From contig JAAZLU010000001.1 in NCBI GenBank assembly GCA_012799165.1, positions 1 to 9,564 on the forward strand: a stretch of DNA of 9,564 bases. Reading direction: 5' to 3'. Under the pieces are notes generated by a model. The model was not told the origin of the DNA. It did no database searches and saw only the letters and a program-made list of their open reading frames with translations. Both the position numbers and the translations under genes were made by a program. The stretch comes from Clostridiales bacterium (lineage in GTDB: Bacteria > Bacillota > Clostridia > Peptostreptococcales > Anaerovoracaceae). This document shows positions 1-6,625 of the stretch, one piece after another (the stretch's first letter is position 1; every line of letters begins with the position of its first letter).

Positions 1-1
1 A

Positions 2-124
2 GTTGTTGAAGTCGTGCAAGCCGTTGTCGGCAGCATCGGGATTCTCTTCGCAGTCCCTGCCACCGCCATTTTCGCAGCATATATTTTTAATCGGGACTCC
101 ACATCGTTTTACGATAGCTATTAA
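2..124 (+). CDS. C-terminal end of a membrane protein, probably YibE/F family (5' end outside window)
   Basis: An open frame enters from the left edge and ends at TAA 122-124 after 40 codons. The peptide begins VVEVVQAVVGSIGILFAVP, continues as a hydrophobic stretch rich in Ala and Ile, and ends in a short polar tail (RDSTSFYDSY). This is one complete transmembrane helix followed by a brief tail. The pattern of an acidic/valine-rich lead-in, then GSIGI, then a V-P-x-T-A helix resembles the C-terminus of YibE/F-family multipass membrane proteins, as I remember the family. The function of that family is poorly defined. The coding status is well supported by the frame and by the terminator-like hairpins right after the stop. 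The family name rests on only 40 residues and could be wrong. Confidence 0.55.
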   Translation, partial: VVEVVQAVVGSIGILFAVPATAIFAAYIFNRDSTSFYDSY

Positions 125-162
125 AATTCGATGTTTTCTTTTACTTAAGCTAAGACGGCTTG

Positions 163-197
163 CTCTGTAATCTTCAAAAGATATGAAGATTGCAGGG
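163..197 (+). other. 13-bp stem-loop after the YibE/F-like gene
   Basis: CTCTGTAATCTTC (163-175) pairs with GAAGATTGCAGGG (185-197), with two G-U wobbles on the plus-strand RNA and a 9-nt A-rich loop. A T run (206-210) follows only after 8 nt, so this is at best a weak terminator. It may instead protect the 3' end of the upstream transcript. CTTGCT (159-164) and AGCAAG (216-221) could also close a larger structure around it. Confidence 0.35.
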
Positions 198-221
198 TAA
201 TACGATTTTTCGAAAAGCAAG

Positions 222-257
222 GAAGCCGGAGTGCGGAACATTCCATACTCCGGCTTC
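222..257. terminator. bidirectional intrinsic terminator between convergent genes
   Basis: GAAGCCGGAGT (222-232) and ACTCCGGCTTC (247-257) form a perfect 11-bp stem with an internal GGA/TCC pairing in the loop. On the plus strand it is followed by TTTCTTT, and on the minus strand by a T-rich stretch (CCTTGCTTTTC). It lies 38 bp beyond the stop of the minus-strand lyase gene and about 100 bp beyond the stop of the rightward membrane gene, so it can end both transcripts. Confidence 0.8.
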
Positions 258-295
258 TTTCTTTACTGCACGATATTTTAGAATTTAATGAAAGC

Positions 296-1744
296 TTACA
301 AACTGTCGCCAAAATCTTTACGGAACTGTTTTACAAGTAATTCCGGCCAATTTCCTACGGCTTTGAGGCGGCCAAAGAAGAAGCGCAATACCGAAGGCTC
401 TTCCACAAATTCCAGGCCGCCGATCAGCTTGCGGTTTTCAAACAGCCAGGCTATGCGGTCGGCTGTGTATTTAATTTGAGATAAGGTAAACACCCTCTTA
501 GGTATCGCAAGGCGCACCAGCTCCATCTCCGACATGTGTTCGCTTCCGTCCGGGTTGCGCTGCTCGCTCATCGTTCCTCGCTCCATTCCCCTCACTCCGC
601 TCGCTATAAAAATTGCGGCGTTCAGCGAACCGGCGATGTATTGTTCCTGCGGGATGTGCTCGCAGAAGCGCTTCGCGTCTATATGGCAACCGAGGCCTCC
701 CGGTGGGGTCACGACGGGAACGCCGCGGGATATGAGCTCGTTGCTCAAGGCCTCTATAAAAATAGGAGTCTGACTTATAACGTCCATATCCATGGTCTCG
801 CGTATGCCTACGGCCATGGCTTCCATTTCGCGTACAGACATTCCGCCATAGGTTATGAATCCCTCGAAAAGAGGTATGAACTCGCGCATTGTGGCATGCA
901 GCTTATCGTCCGAGGTAAGAATTGCGCCGCCGCGCGCGGTGCCCAGTTTGCGCCCTGAGAAGTAGAAAATATCCGTAAGCGCGCCGAGCTCTTTGACTAT
1001 GTCGCATATTTCGACATTCTTAAATTCTTCTTCCCGCGTCTTGATGAAGTACAGGTTATCTGCTAAAAGGCTCGCGTCGAAGACAAGAGTAATACCTTCC
1101 CTGCGGCATATCTTTGAAACCTCGCGAATATTCCGCATAGAAACCGGCTGCCCGCCCACAAGGTTTGTTCCCGCCTCGATGCGGACGAAGCTGATATTAT
1201 CTTTTCCGATGCGCCCGATGGCTTCGTTCAGTTTGTCGATATCCATGTCGCCCTTGAACGGCGCGGAGCTCTGCACTTTCAGTCCCTCATCGCAGATTAA
1301 TTCTTCCACGCTTCCGCCGCAGAGGGTAATTAGGGCCTTGGTGGTTGTGAAATGAAAGTTCATCAATGCTACCGAACCCGGCTTTACCAATGCTCTTGCG
1401 ATGATGTGCTCGCAGGCGCGGCCCTGGTGCGCAGGTAGAAAATACTTCTTGCCGAAGCTTTCCTGAAGGACCTTCTCTAGTCTGAAGAAGGTTTCCGAGC
1501 CGGCATAGCTGTCGTCGGCTTGCATCATGGCGGCATATTGATTTTCGCTCATCGCGTTTACGCCGCTGTCCGTCAGCATATCCAGGAATACATCGCGGTT
1601 TTTCAGAAGGAAGGTATTATATCCGGCCTCCTCCATTTTCTTTGCGCGCTCTTCCACGGGCAGCAGATTGAGTTTTTGAACCATTCGCACTTTGTGCATT
1701 TCCAGCGGAATGTTTTCCCCCGAAAGGAATTTGATTTTTGACAT
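296..1744 (-). CDS. tyrosine phenol-lyase / tryptophanase family PLP-dependent beta-eliminating lyase (divergent)
   Basis: The protein is 482 residues, starting at ATG 1744-1742, which has AGGAGA (1756-1751) six bases upstream. An in-frame ATG at 1795 lies inside the leader terminator and is not used. Fold-type I PLP enzymes of this family cleave tyrosine or tryptophan to phenol or indole plus pyruvate and ammonia, reversibly, in the cytosol. From memory of Citrobacter freundii TPL, the whole length aligns with few gaps. Conserved are Tyr80 (Y71), Gln107/Arg109 in HQGR, Phe132-Thr133, Asn194, Asp223 (pairs with the PLP ring nitrogen), Ser263, the Schiff-base lysine Lys266 in SGRK, Arg389 in MERG, Arg411 and Phe455. 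Arg389 and Phe455 match TPL residues R381 and F448 rather than the tryptophanase residues, which argues for tyrosine. Unusual are Leu226 for R217, Leu351 for H343, Arg265 for K256, a changed monovalent-cation site (Asp78, and no Asn at the N262 position) and a C-terminal tail of about 20 residues. The family is certain; the substrate is inferred, with the Tyr T-box upstream as support. Confidence 0.9.
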   Translation of the reverse strand: MSKIKFLSGENIPLEMHKVRMVQKLNLLPVEERAKKMEEAGYNTFLLKNRDVFLDMLTDSGVNAMSENQYAAMMQADDSYAGSETFFRLEKVLQESFGKKYFLPAHQGRACEHIIARALVKPGSVALMNFHFTTTKALITLCGGSVEELICDEGLKVQSSAPFKGDMDIDKLNEAIGRIGKDNISFVRIEAGTNLVGGQPVSMRNIREVSKICRREGITLVFDASLLADNLYFIKTREEEFKNVEICDIVKELGALTDIFYFSGRKLGTARGGAILTSDDKLHATMREFIPLFEGFITYGGMSVREMEAMAVGIRETMDMDVISQTPIFIEALSNELISRGVPVVTPPGGLGCHIDAKRFCEHIPQEQYIAGSLNAAIFIASGVRGMERGTMSEQRNPDGSEHMSEMELVRLAIPKRVFTLSQIKYTADRIAWLFENRKLIGGLEFVEEPSVLRFFFGRLKAVGNWPELLVKQFRKDFGDSL

Positions 1745-1750
1745 GGTACT

Positions 1751-1756
1751 TCTCCT
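1751..1756 (-). promoter_or_regulatory. ribosome binding site of the lyase gene
   Basis: On the minus strand AAAGGAGA precedes ATG by six bases. It lies downstream of the T-box terminator, so ribosomes can load only on read-through transcripts. It fixes the start at 1744 rather than the in-frame ATG at 1795. Confidence 0.8.
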
Positions 1757-1777
1757 TTGTATTTTGTATTCTTGCTC

Positions 1778-1814
1778 AAAAAAATCCCTGAGCAAGTTAT
1801 GTCTTGCTCAGGGA
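1778..1814 (-). terminator. T-box regulated intrinsic terminator
   Basis: On the minus strand TCCCTGAGCAAG (1814-1803) pairs perfectly with CTTGCTCAGGGA (1796-1785) over 12 bp, with loop ACATAA, followed by seven T (1784-1778). The 5' strand begins with CGTCCCT (1816-1810), which is also the partner of the T-box element AGGG...CG. Terminator and antiterminator are therefore mutually exclusive, as expected for a class I transcriptional T-box. Confidence 0.92.
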
Positions 1815-2066
1815 CGAGAAATTTTGCATTCCCGCGGTACCACCCTGATTGCGGTAAAAGCCGCCGCTCTACGGGATCAATCAATCCCTGCCCCTGTAAC
1901 GGTGAGCCTCCGTATACCCCTACTAATGCTCGATTTTCAGGGTATCAGCTCGGGAGTGTATTTACATATCCGTCAGCAACTGCTTTCACCATCCGCAGCA
2001 TCTCTGGCAGTAGGAACTTTTCCTACCATGCTGAGTGAGGATATCTTTCTCTCCGTCATTGCCTTT
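1778..2066 (-). promoter_or_regulatory. tyrosine-specific T-box riboswitch (tRNA-Tyr sensing leader)
   Basis: The leader reads right to left. The canonical T-box AGGGTGGTACCGCGGG is at 1846-1831. Stem I spans roughly 2064-1944: GGAGAGAAAG (5' loop strand, about 2055-2046), stem ATATCC (2044-2039) with GGATAT (1971-1966), an AGAGA distal bulge near 2005-2001, then the 3' specifier strand GTAAATACACTCCCGAGC. Aligned with B. subtilis glyQS (CGAAAGGCATTCTTGAGC), UAC (1960-1958) takes the place of the GGC specifier, so the triplet encodes Tyr. The T-box bulge is UGGU, which pairs with the ACCA end of a tRNA with discriminator A, as in tRNA-Tyr; tRNA-Trp with discriminator G would need UGGC. CCGTTA (1902-1897) matches the conserved stem II A/B element. 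Uncharged tRNA should favour the antiterminator and read-through into the lyase gene. The T-box identity is certain; the specifier is assigned by alignment by eye. Confidence 0.93.
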
Positions 2067-2072
2067 GCGAGG

Positions 2073-2101
2073 AGGATAACACAAAGATTCTTCGTTTGCA
2101 A
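2073..2101 (-). promoter_or_regulatory. candidate promoter of the T-box/lyase transcript
   Basis: On the minus strand TTGCAA (2101-2096) and TATCCT (2078-2073) are separated by 17 bp. Transcription would start near 2066, immediately before the AAAGGCAATGACGGAG that opens stem I of the T-box. The position fits the short 5' end usual for T-box leaders, but the -10 box is imperfect. Confidence 0.5.
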
Positions 2102-2162
2102 GCAAATTTTTATACAAGCTACATTCCTCTCCGGATGAAATTGTTGGGTCATAAAATTTGCG

Positions 2163-2183
2163 CAACGGCAAGCGCTTGCGTTG
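2163..2183. promoter_or_regulatory. LacI-operator-like palindrome in the divergent promoter region
   Basis: The core GCAAGCGCTTGC (2168-2179) is a perfect 12-bp palindrome with a central CG and fits the AANCGNTT operator pattern typical of LacI-family repressors. Flanking CAAC (2163-2166) and GTTG (2180-2183) extend the symmetry with one extra base on the left. It touches the -35 box of the rightward promoter (2181-2186), so a bound protein would be placed to block it. No LacI-type gene is in the window, so the regulator is unknown and chance symmetry is possible. Confidence 0.45.
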
Positions 2184-2210
2184 ACAATAATCGGAGACAG
2201 GCATTATAAT
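2181..2210 (+). promoter_or_regulatory. sigma-70-type promoter for the c-di-GMP / cca operon
   Basis: A perfect TTGACA (2181-2186) and a perfect TATAAT (2205-2210) are separated by 18 bp. The predicted start is near 2217, giving a 5' leader of about 37 nt before the diguanylate cyclase ATG at 2254. It is divergent from the T-box transcript. Confidence 0.8.
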
Positions 2211-2253
2211 GATTTAATTAAATTAACTCAAATTATTTTTTAGGATATAACTC

Positions 2254-3339
2254 ATGAAAGATAGACTGAAAGCCTTTTTTTATAGTCGTTTATCACACTA
2301 TTTACCCTATAGCGATGATGAAAAATATTTATATTTGATTTCGCTCGTTGCATGTAGTTTTATAACAGCGATGCATCTGGTATGTTTAATTATTCATTAT
2401 GCAATCAATGTTTTACCAATAATGTTTCTATGTGTCTTCGCCCTATTGATCGACATATTGCTTTTTTGGTTTGTCACCAAACGCCGTTACAAAATCTTCG
2501 GAATTTTACTTTCCGTGATTGTAATAATTCATGCTATATTTTCCGCAATATATATAGGTACCGGTAATCTTATAATGTTGTACCTATTCGTTACACTTAT
2601 GATGCAGATGATAATTCCATATGCGAGCATTCGCATTCGCGGCATGATGGTTTTTGTGCTGTGGGCCGCCATGATTGCTCTTGTCATGATTGGCTACCAT
2701 ATGGTGCCGATTAAGGATATCGGAGAAGCATCGAATACCATACTCAGCTTATTTAATATACATTTGGCATTTTTCGGCACTCTCATTCAGATGAGCATCG
2801 GAAATACCATCCGGGGAACTATTGCGAAACTCAATCTGGCGAAGCTGAAAGAAAGTAAACATGAGGCAAATACCGATCCGCTGACCGGCCTCTTTAATCG
2901 CAGATACGCGGAGGAGATTTTTAGGCAACTGAGCAACGGACAGCACGAACAGCTTTGGTGCGTCGCTATGTTGGATATCGATGATTTTAAAATTGTTAAT
3001 GATACTTACGGACATCAAGTCGGCGATGGCGTATTGGTTTGGCTCAGCAAAATCATCTCCACAAGTTTGCGCAGAACGGATTTCGTTTTTCGCTGGGGCG
3101 GAGAGGAATTTTTAATCTTGTTGAAAGATGTAGATATTTCCACCGCCTCTTATCTCTTGGAAAAACTGCGCGTAAAACTCGAGTCGGAAAGTTTTGAAAT
3201 AGGCAATAAGACTATTAATATTACTGTAACGATAGGTGTGGCTCCTCTGGATCTTGAGAATATTAAGGAGAGCATCGAAGCAAGTGATCGTCTTTTATAT
3301 CAAGGTAAAAATTCCGGAAAGAATAAGGTTGCCGCGTAG
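2254..3339 (+). CDS. membrane-bound diguanylate cyclase (GGDEF protein with intact active site and I-site)
   Basis: The protein has 361 residues, with ATG 8 bases after a weak AGGA. Residues 25-185 hold about six hydrophobic segments (roughly 27-48, 51-74, 80-100, 106-123, 130-149, 163-183) of no family I recognise. A short linker rich in Lys and Glu follows (191-205), then a complete GGDEF domain: DPLTGLFNRR at 208-217, the metal-binding DIDDFK at 241-246, and the signature GGEEF at 282-286. RRTD (273-276) lies exactly five residues before the signature and matches the RxxD product-inhibition site. The enzyme should join two GTP into cyclic di-GMP at the inner membrane face, with feedback inhibition. 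The membrane part presumably senses or anchors; its signal is unknown. It is the first gene after the promoter at 2181-2210 and precedes a c-di-GMP phosphodiesterase gene on the same strand with no convincing terminator between them. Confidence 0.93.
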   Translation: MKDRLKAFFYSRLSHYLPYSDDEKYLYLISLVACSFITAMHLVCLIIHYAINVLPIMFLCVFALLIDILLFWFVTKRRYKIFGILLSVIVIIHAIFSAIYIGTGNLIMLYLFVTLMMQMIIPYASIRIRGMMVFVLWAAMIALVMIGYHMVPIKDIGEASNTILSLFNIHLAFFGTLIQMSIGNTIRGTIAKLNLAKLKESKHEANTDPLTGLFNRRYAEEIFRQLSNGQHEQLWCVAMLDIDDFKIVNDTYGHQVGDGVLVWLSKIISTSLRRTDFVFRWGGEEFLILLKDVDISTASYLLEKLRVKLESESFEIGNKTINITVTIGVAPLDLENIKESIEASDRLLYQGKNSGKNKVAA

Positions 3340-3446
3340 ATGCTTCACTAAGGAGGCATAAACAAGCATCTCTTATATGGTTCTGGCTTTCCCTAAGGGC
3401 TTGTGATGTCGTGCTTGTAAGACTGCAGACTAAACAGAAAGTCTGC
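3339..3446 (+). other. intergenic region with several competing stem-loops
   Basis: The 166-bp gap between the two c-di-GMP genes has no gene I can support. It holds GATGCTT (3339-3345) with AAGCATC (3364-3370), the alternative TGCTTC (3341-3346) with GAGGCA (3353-3358), ACAAGCA (3362-3368) with TGCTTGT (3412-3418) or with GCTTGT (3399-3404), and GCAGACT (3425-3431) with AGTCTGC (3440-3446). An unused AAGGAGG sits in the first loop. No T tract directly follows any stem. I see neither a c-di-GMP-I nor a c-di-GMP-II consensus. Confidence 0.35.
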
Positions 3447-3505
3447 GGGATACAGGGAGGGAGTATTTTTAACAAGGCTTTATAGAACTTGCATCAGAGG
3501 TTTTT

Positions 3506-6500
3506 ATGGAATATCAATTTGCGCTGGCACTGGCTTTTTATATATGCGGCTGCTTCTACATGGTTTTCGGCGCAGTCATAATAAATGCCAATACGAGCAG
3601 CAAAATCAACAGGATGTTTCTGTTTTTGGCGAGTTTGCTTTCAATCTGGTCGTTTTCATACTCCATTTCGAATTCTGTGCCAACGGCGGAGGTCAGCGCT
3701 TTTTGGAGGACCTTTTCTGCCTTCGGCTGGGGAGTTTTCAGCAGTTGCCTGCTACATTTTGTGTTGGTTCTCACAAATACCAAGTGTAGATTCGGCAGGC
3801 GAGCCATGCTGGTTCTGCTGTATTTGCCGTCTGCCGTAAATGTAATTTTATTCGGCCCATTCGGTCTGCTTGTAGATAAGCATTATATAATGGTCCCTTC
3901 CGATTTCGGGTGGATTAATATGGCTCCGCTGCACGCCGGAGCGGTTTTCCTTAATTTGTATTATGTCGTATACTCGCTGGTGACTCTCGTAATATTGTTT
4001 TCCTGGTGGGCAAAATTCAAGCCGCGCAGCCCTGAGAAGAAGGCCGCGAGCCTTTTCCTGATTTCCATAGTATCTCTTTACGCGATAGAATTTTTCGCGG
4101 ATATGTTGCCGGAAGTCATCGGGATGTCGACTTTTCCTAAAATTGTAGTTATTACCCTACTTTTCCCTACGATAATGCTCGTCTTTGTCTTGAATAAATT
4201 CGGCTTGCTTGTCGAAGGGGAACGAAGGGCATATTCAATTCTGGAGATTAGAGACGAGCTGACGGGGGACCGCAAGCGCCTGTTTCAAACAGCGACTATT
4301 ATATTTTTTATAGGCAGCGCGACATCTTTTCTAGTGGGATATTTCGGTATGGGCCGGGATTTGAACTCAGAGCTTGCTATCGCTGGAACAATATTATTTT
4401 TAGGCATATTCTTAAGATTTGTGCCGAATATAACTAAAAATCATAGAGTTCAGAATACGATATTTTTAATAACATGCAGCGTCGCCATGCTGTACTTTAT
4501 GACCAGGGATATAGATACTGGAGGCGTGACGATATGGGCTATATATGTGCTGTTTCTTCTCTTCACGGTCATCCTCGACAGCCGTGCCCACAGCAAAGTC
4601 TTTATCGTAATTGCCACGGCAACCCAGATTATTTTTTGGTTGAAGAGGCCCAGCATATCAGTAACTATCGACATACATGAGTATGTAACGAGGATTTTTA
4701 TTATCTGGATTAGCTATTTTGTCGTGAGATACCTGACGGCGGAGTATGCATCGAGGGTTAAGGAATATAAAACATTTGCAAAGGAACAGGAAATACTCGA
4801 GAGGATTTCTTCAAGCTTTATTACAATAGACAGAAAAAACATTTCGGAAAAGATCGACGAAATGTTCGAGATGGCTCTTGGGACGCTCGATTTTGACCAT
4901 GCATACATTGTGGTATTCGACGCGGATTACACAGAAGCGACGATTTACAATACTTGTGTAAATTATATTGCGGGGGATTCATTCCCCTATAAGCCTGGAA
5001 TGAAACTGGATGAGTCGGATCTGTCTGCATTAAGGCCCATGATAAGTCGCGATTCTCCTACAATCTGCGAGGATATTGCAGGTTACATAGTCGAGGGAAG
5101 CGAAGATCAGAGTAGCTTTTTCCTTTCGCGGGGAATAATGTCCTTCTTTGTGATGCCGATAAAAAGCGACGACATGATGAACGGCATGCTTGTGGTCGAG
5201 TACAGGGATCGCATGGATGAGGGCCTCGCCGAAAGGCGCCTGTACTTTTTGAGAATCATCGCGAATGTATTGGGTGACGCGAAGAAGAAGATTATATACG
5301 AGGAAAGGTTATACAATTTCGCCTATTTCGATGAAAGCACAAAATTGCCGAACCGAAACATGCTTAAGAGTTATCTTGATGAAACTATAAGCGGCAGGAC
5401 AAGTTCGGAAAAAGCGGCTGTTTTGGATATTGAGCTCGAAAATCTGAAGATAATCTATGATAATTTCGGTCATGATATAGGCGAGCGAATAGTGGTGAAG
5501 TTGGCGGAAATCCTCGGAGATATGCTGCAGGAAACTTGCTATATCGCGAGGCCGAGCGAAGATAGATTCGTCGTAGTCATGAGCGATGTGCAAAATCGAA
5601 AGCAGGTGGAGGATTATGCGCGAGACCTGTTGAGCTCCTTTTCTCGGCCCATATCGACCGAGACTGAAGTCGAGGAGCTGTTTGTCGTCGTAAGCATAGG
5701 CATCGCCATGTATCCGGATGACGGAAGGGATGCGGACATTCTCCTTAAAAACGCCAATCTTGCGGGATACGAGCTTAAGAATAGCAGCGAGGAGTTACTA
5801 TTCTACACGGAGCGTCTGGGGCATAATATCGAGGAAAACACTTTGTTTACGAACAGGCTCTTTAAGGCTTTGGAGAACGAAGAATTTTTCTTGGAGTATC
5901 AACCGCAGCTCAGCTGCGAAGTGCGAAAGACGGTCGGAGTCGAGGCTTTGCTCAGATGGAATTTTAACGGCAGCGAAAGAATATCTCCCGGCAGATTTAT
6001 ACCCATACTCGAGCAGACCGGTTTAATCTATGAAGTTGGAGTTTGGGTGCTTGAGCAATCGCTTCGGGATCATAAAAGGCTGCTCGAAAAAGGCTTTGGG
6101 CCGCTTCGTTTTGCCATAAATGTATCGCTCGTACAATTGACGAAGGGCGAATTCGTCCCTGATTTTGAGAGAATAATACGGGAAAGTGGGGTAGATCCGA
6201 AATATATTGAATTTGAAATTACTGAAAGTACCTTCTCCGAAAATATCTTGGATACAATCGCAAAACTCTACAGAATAAGAGAATTTGGTTCGAGCATAGC
6301 CATCGATGATTTCGGCAGTGGATATTCATCGCTGAACCGTTTGAGCAAGATACCTTTCGACAGAATAAAAATAGATAAAGAGTTAGTGAATTATATCGGA
6401 TTAGAGAAAACAAGATCCTCAATAGCGGAGATAACTATTCTATTGGCCAAAACCTTCGACGCCGGAATAACGGCCGAAGGAGTGGAGACAAGGCAGCAGG

Positions 6501-6625
6501 TGGAATTTTTGAGAAAAGCTGCCTGCGATGAAATACAAGGAAACTTTTTCTCCAAACCCCTGAGCGTGGATGAGTTGGAGGAGTTTCTCGAAAAGGAAGT
6601 GCCCGGATACGGTTTCGATAACTAA
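3506..6625 (+). CDS. membrane c-di-GMP phosphodiesterase with 7TM-like region, second TM block, GAF, degenerate GGDEF and EAL
   Basis: The protein has 1039 residues, with ATG 5 bases after AGAGG (3496-3500). Residues 4-232 hold seven hydrophobic segments resembling the N-terminal 7TM sensor region of some histidine kinases. A charged linker (233-257) follows, then about six more TM segments (258-410), a short helical linker, and a GAF-like domain (about 435-590). The GGDEF domain (605-765) keeps the overall fold but has SEDRF at 684-688 instead of GGDEF and no RxxD, so it should not make c-di-GMP; it may bind GTP as a regulator. The EAL domain (775-1030) has all key positions: EALLRW from E813, Asn872, Glu904 and Glu907 in EITE, Asp934-Asp935 in DDFGSGYSS, Lys955, Glu991/Glu994 in AEGVET, and Gln1011. 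It should hydrolyse c-di-GMP to pGpG at the membrane. It lies between a diguanylate cyclase gene and cca, overlapping the latter. The ligands of the TM and GAF parts are unknown. Confidence 0.92.
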   Translation: MEYQFALALAFYICGCFYMVFGAVIINANTSSKINRMFLFLASLLSIWSFSYSISNSVPTAEVSAFWRTFSAFGWGVFSSCLLHFVLVLTNTKCRFGRRAMLVLLYLPSAVNVILFGPFGLLVDKHYIMVPSDFGWINMAPLHAGAVFLNLYYVVYSLVTLVILFSWWAKFKPRSPEKKAASLFLISIVSLYAIEFFADMLPEVIGMSTFPKIVVITLLFPTIMLVFVLNKFGLLVEGERRAYSILEIRDELTGDRKRLFQTATIIFFIGSATSFLVGYFGMGRDLNSELAIAGTILFLGIFLRFVPNITKNHRVQNTIFLITCSVAMLYFMTRDIDTGGVTIWAIYVLFLLFTVILDSRAHSKVFIVIATATQIIFWLKRPSISVTIDIHEYVTRIFIIWISYFVVRYLTAEYASRVKEYKTFAKEQEILERISSSFITIDRKNISEKIDEMFEMALGTLDFDHAYIVVFDADYTEATIYNTCVNYIAGDSFPYKPGMKLDESDLSALRPMISRDSPTICEDIAGYIVEGSEDQSSFFLSRGIMSFFVMPIKSDDMMNGMLVVEYRDRMDEGLAERRLYFLRIIANVLGDAKKKIIYEERLYNFAYFDESTKLPNRNMLKSYLDETISGRTSSEKAAVLDIELENLKIIYDNFGHDIGERIVVKLAEILGDMLQETCYIARPSEDRFVVVMSDVQNRKQVEDYARDLLSSFSRPISTETEVEELFVVVSIGIAMYPDDGRDADILLKNANLAGYELKNSSEELLFYTERLGHNIEENTLFTNRLFKALENEEFFLEYQPQLSCEVRKTVGVEALLRWNFNGSERISPGRFIPILEQTGLIYEVGVWVLEQSLRDHKRLLEKGFGPLRFAINVSLVQLTKGEFVPDFERIIRESGVDPKYIEFEITESTFSENILDTIAKLYRIREFGSSIAIDDFGSGYSSLNRLSKIPFDRIKIDKELVNYIGLEKTRSSIAEITILLAKTFDAGITAEGVETRQQVEFLRKAACDEIQGNFFSKPLSVDELEEFLEKEVPGYGFDN

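Noticed and set aside
296..1744. Naming the lyase tryptophanase (tnaA)
   Set aside because: The MERG arginine and the RFF phenylalanine match tyrosine phenol-lyase. The tryptophanase histidine is absent, and the leader reads Tyr, with no Trp codon and no tnaC-like leader peptide.
1742..1795. Alternative in-frame start of the lyase at 1795 (17 extra residues)
   Set aside because: The ATG lies in the loop/3' arm region of the T-box terminator, has no ribosome binding site, and the extra residues are encoded by the U-run and hairpin. The ATG at 1744 has AGGAGA at the right spacing.
2147..2187. Minus-strand promoter using TTGTCA (2187-2182) for the T-box transcript
   Set aside because: No acceptable -10 box lies 16-18 bp downstream; the TTTTAT at 2156-2151 is 25 bp away. 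The site at 2101-2073 fits the leader better.
3377..3412. Small ORF starting at ATG 3377 after AAGGAGG
   Set aside because: The AAGGAGG is about 20 bases from the ATG, too far, and the frame closes after 11 codons at TGA.
3340..3505. c-di-GMP riboswitch (class I or II) before the phosphodiesterase gene
   Set aside because: Neither the class I core (GCACAGGGCAAACC and GACGCAAAGC) nor the class II core (GGAAACAAUGAUGAAUGG) is present.
5315..5800. Second active diguanylate cyclase domain within the EAL protein
   Set aside because: The signature is SEDRF in place of GG(D/E)EF and there is no RxxD site, so catalytic activity is not expected.
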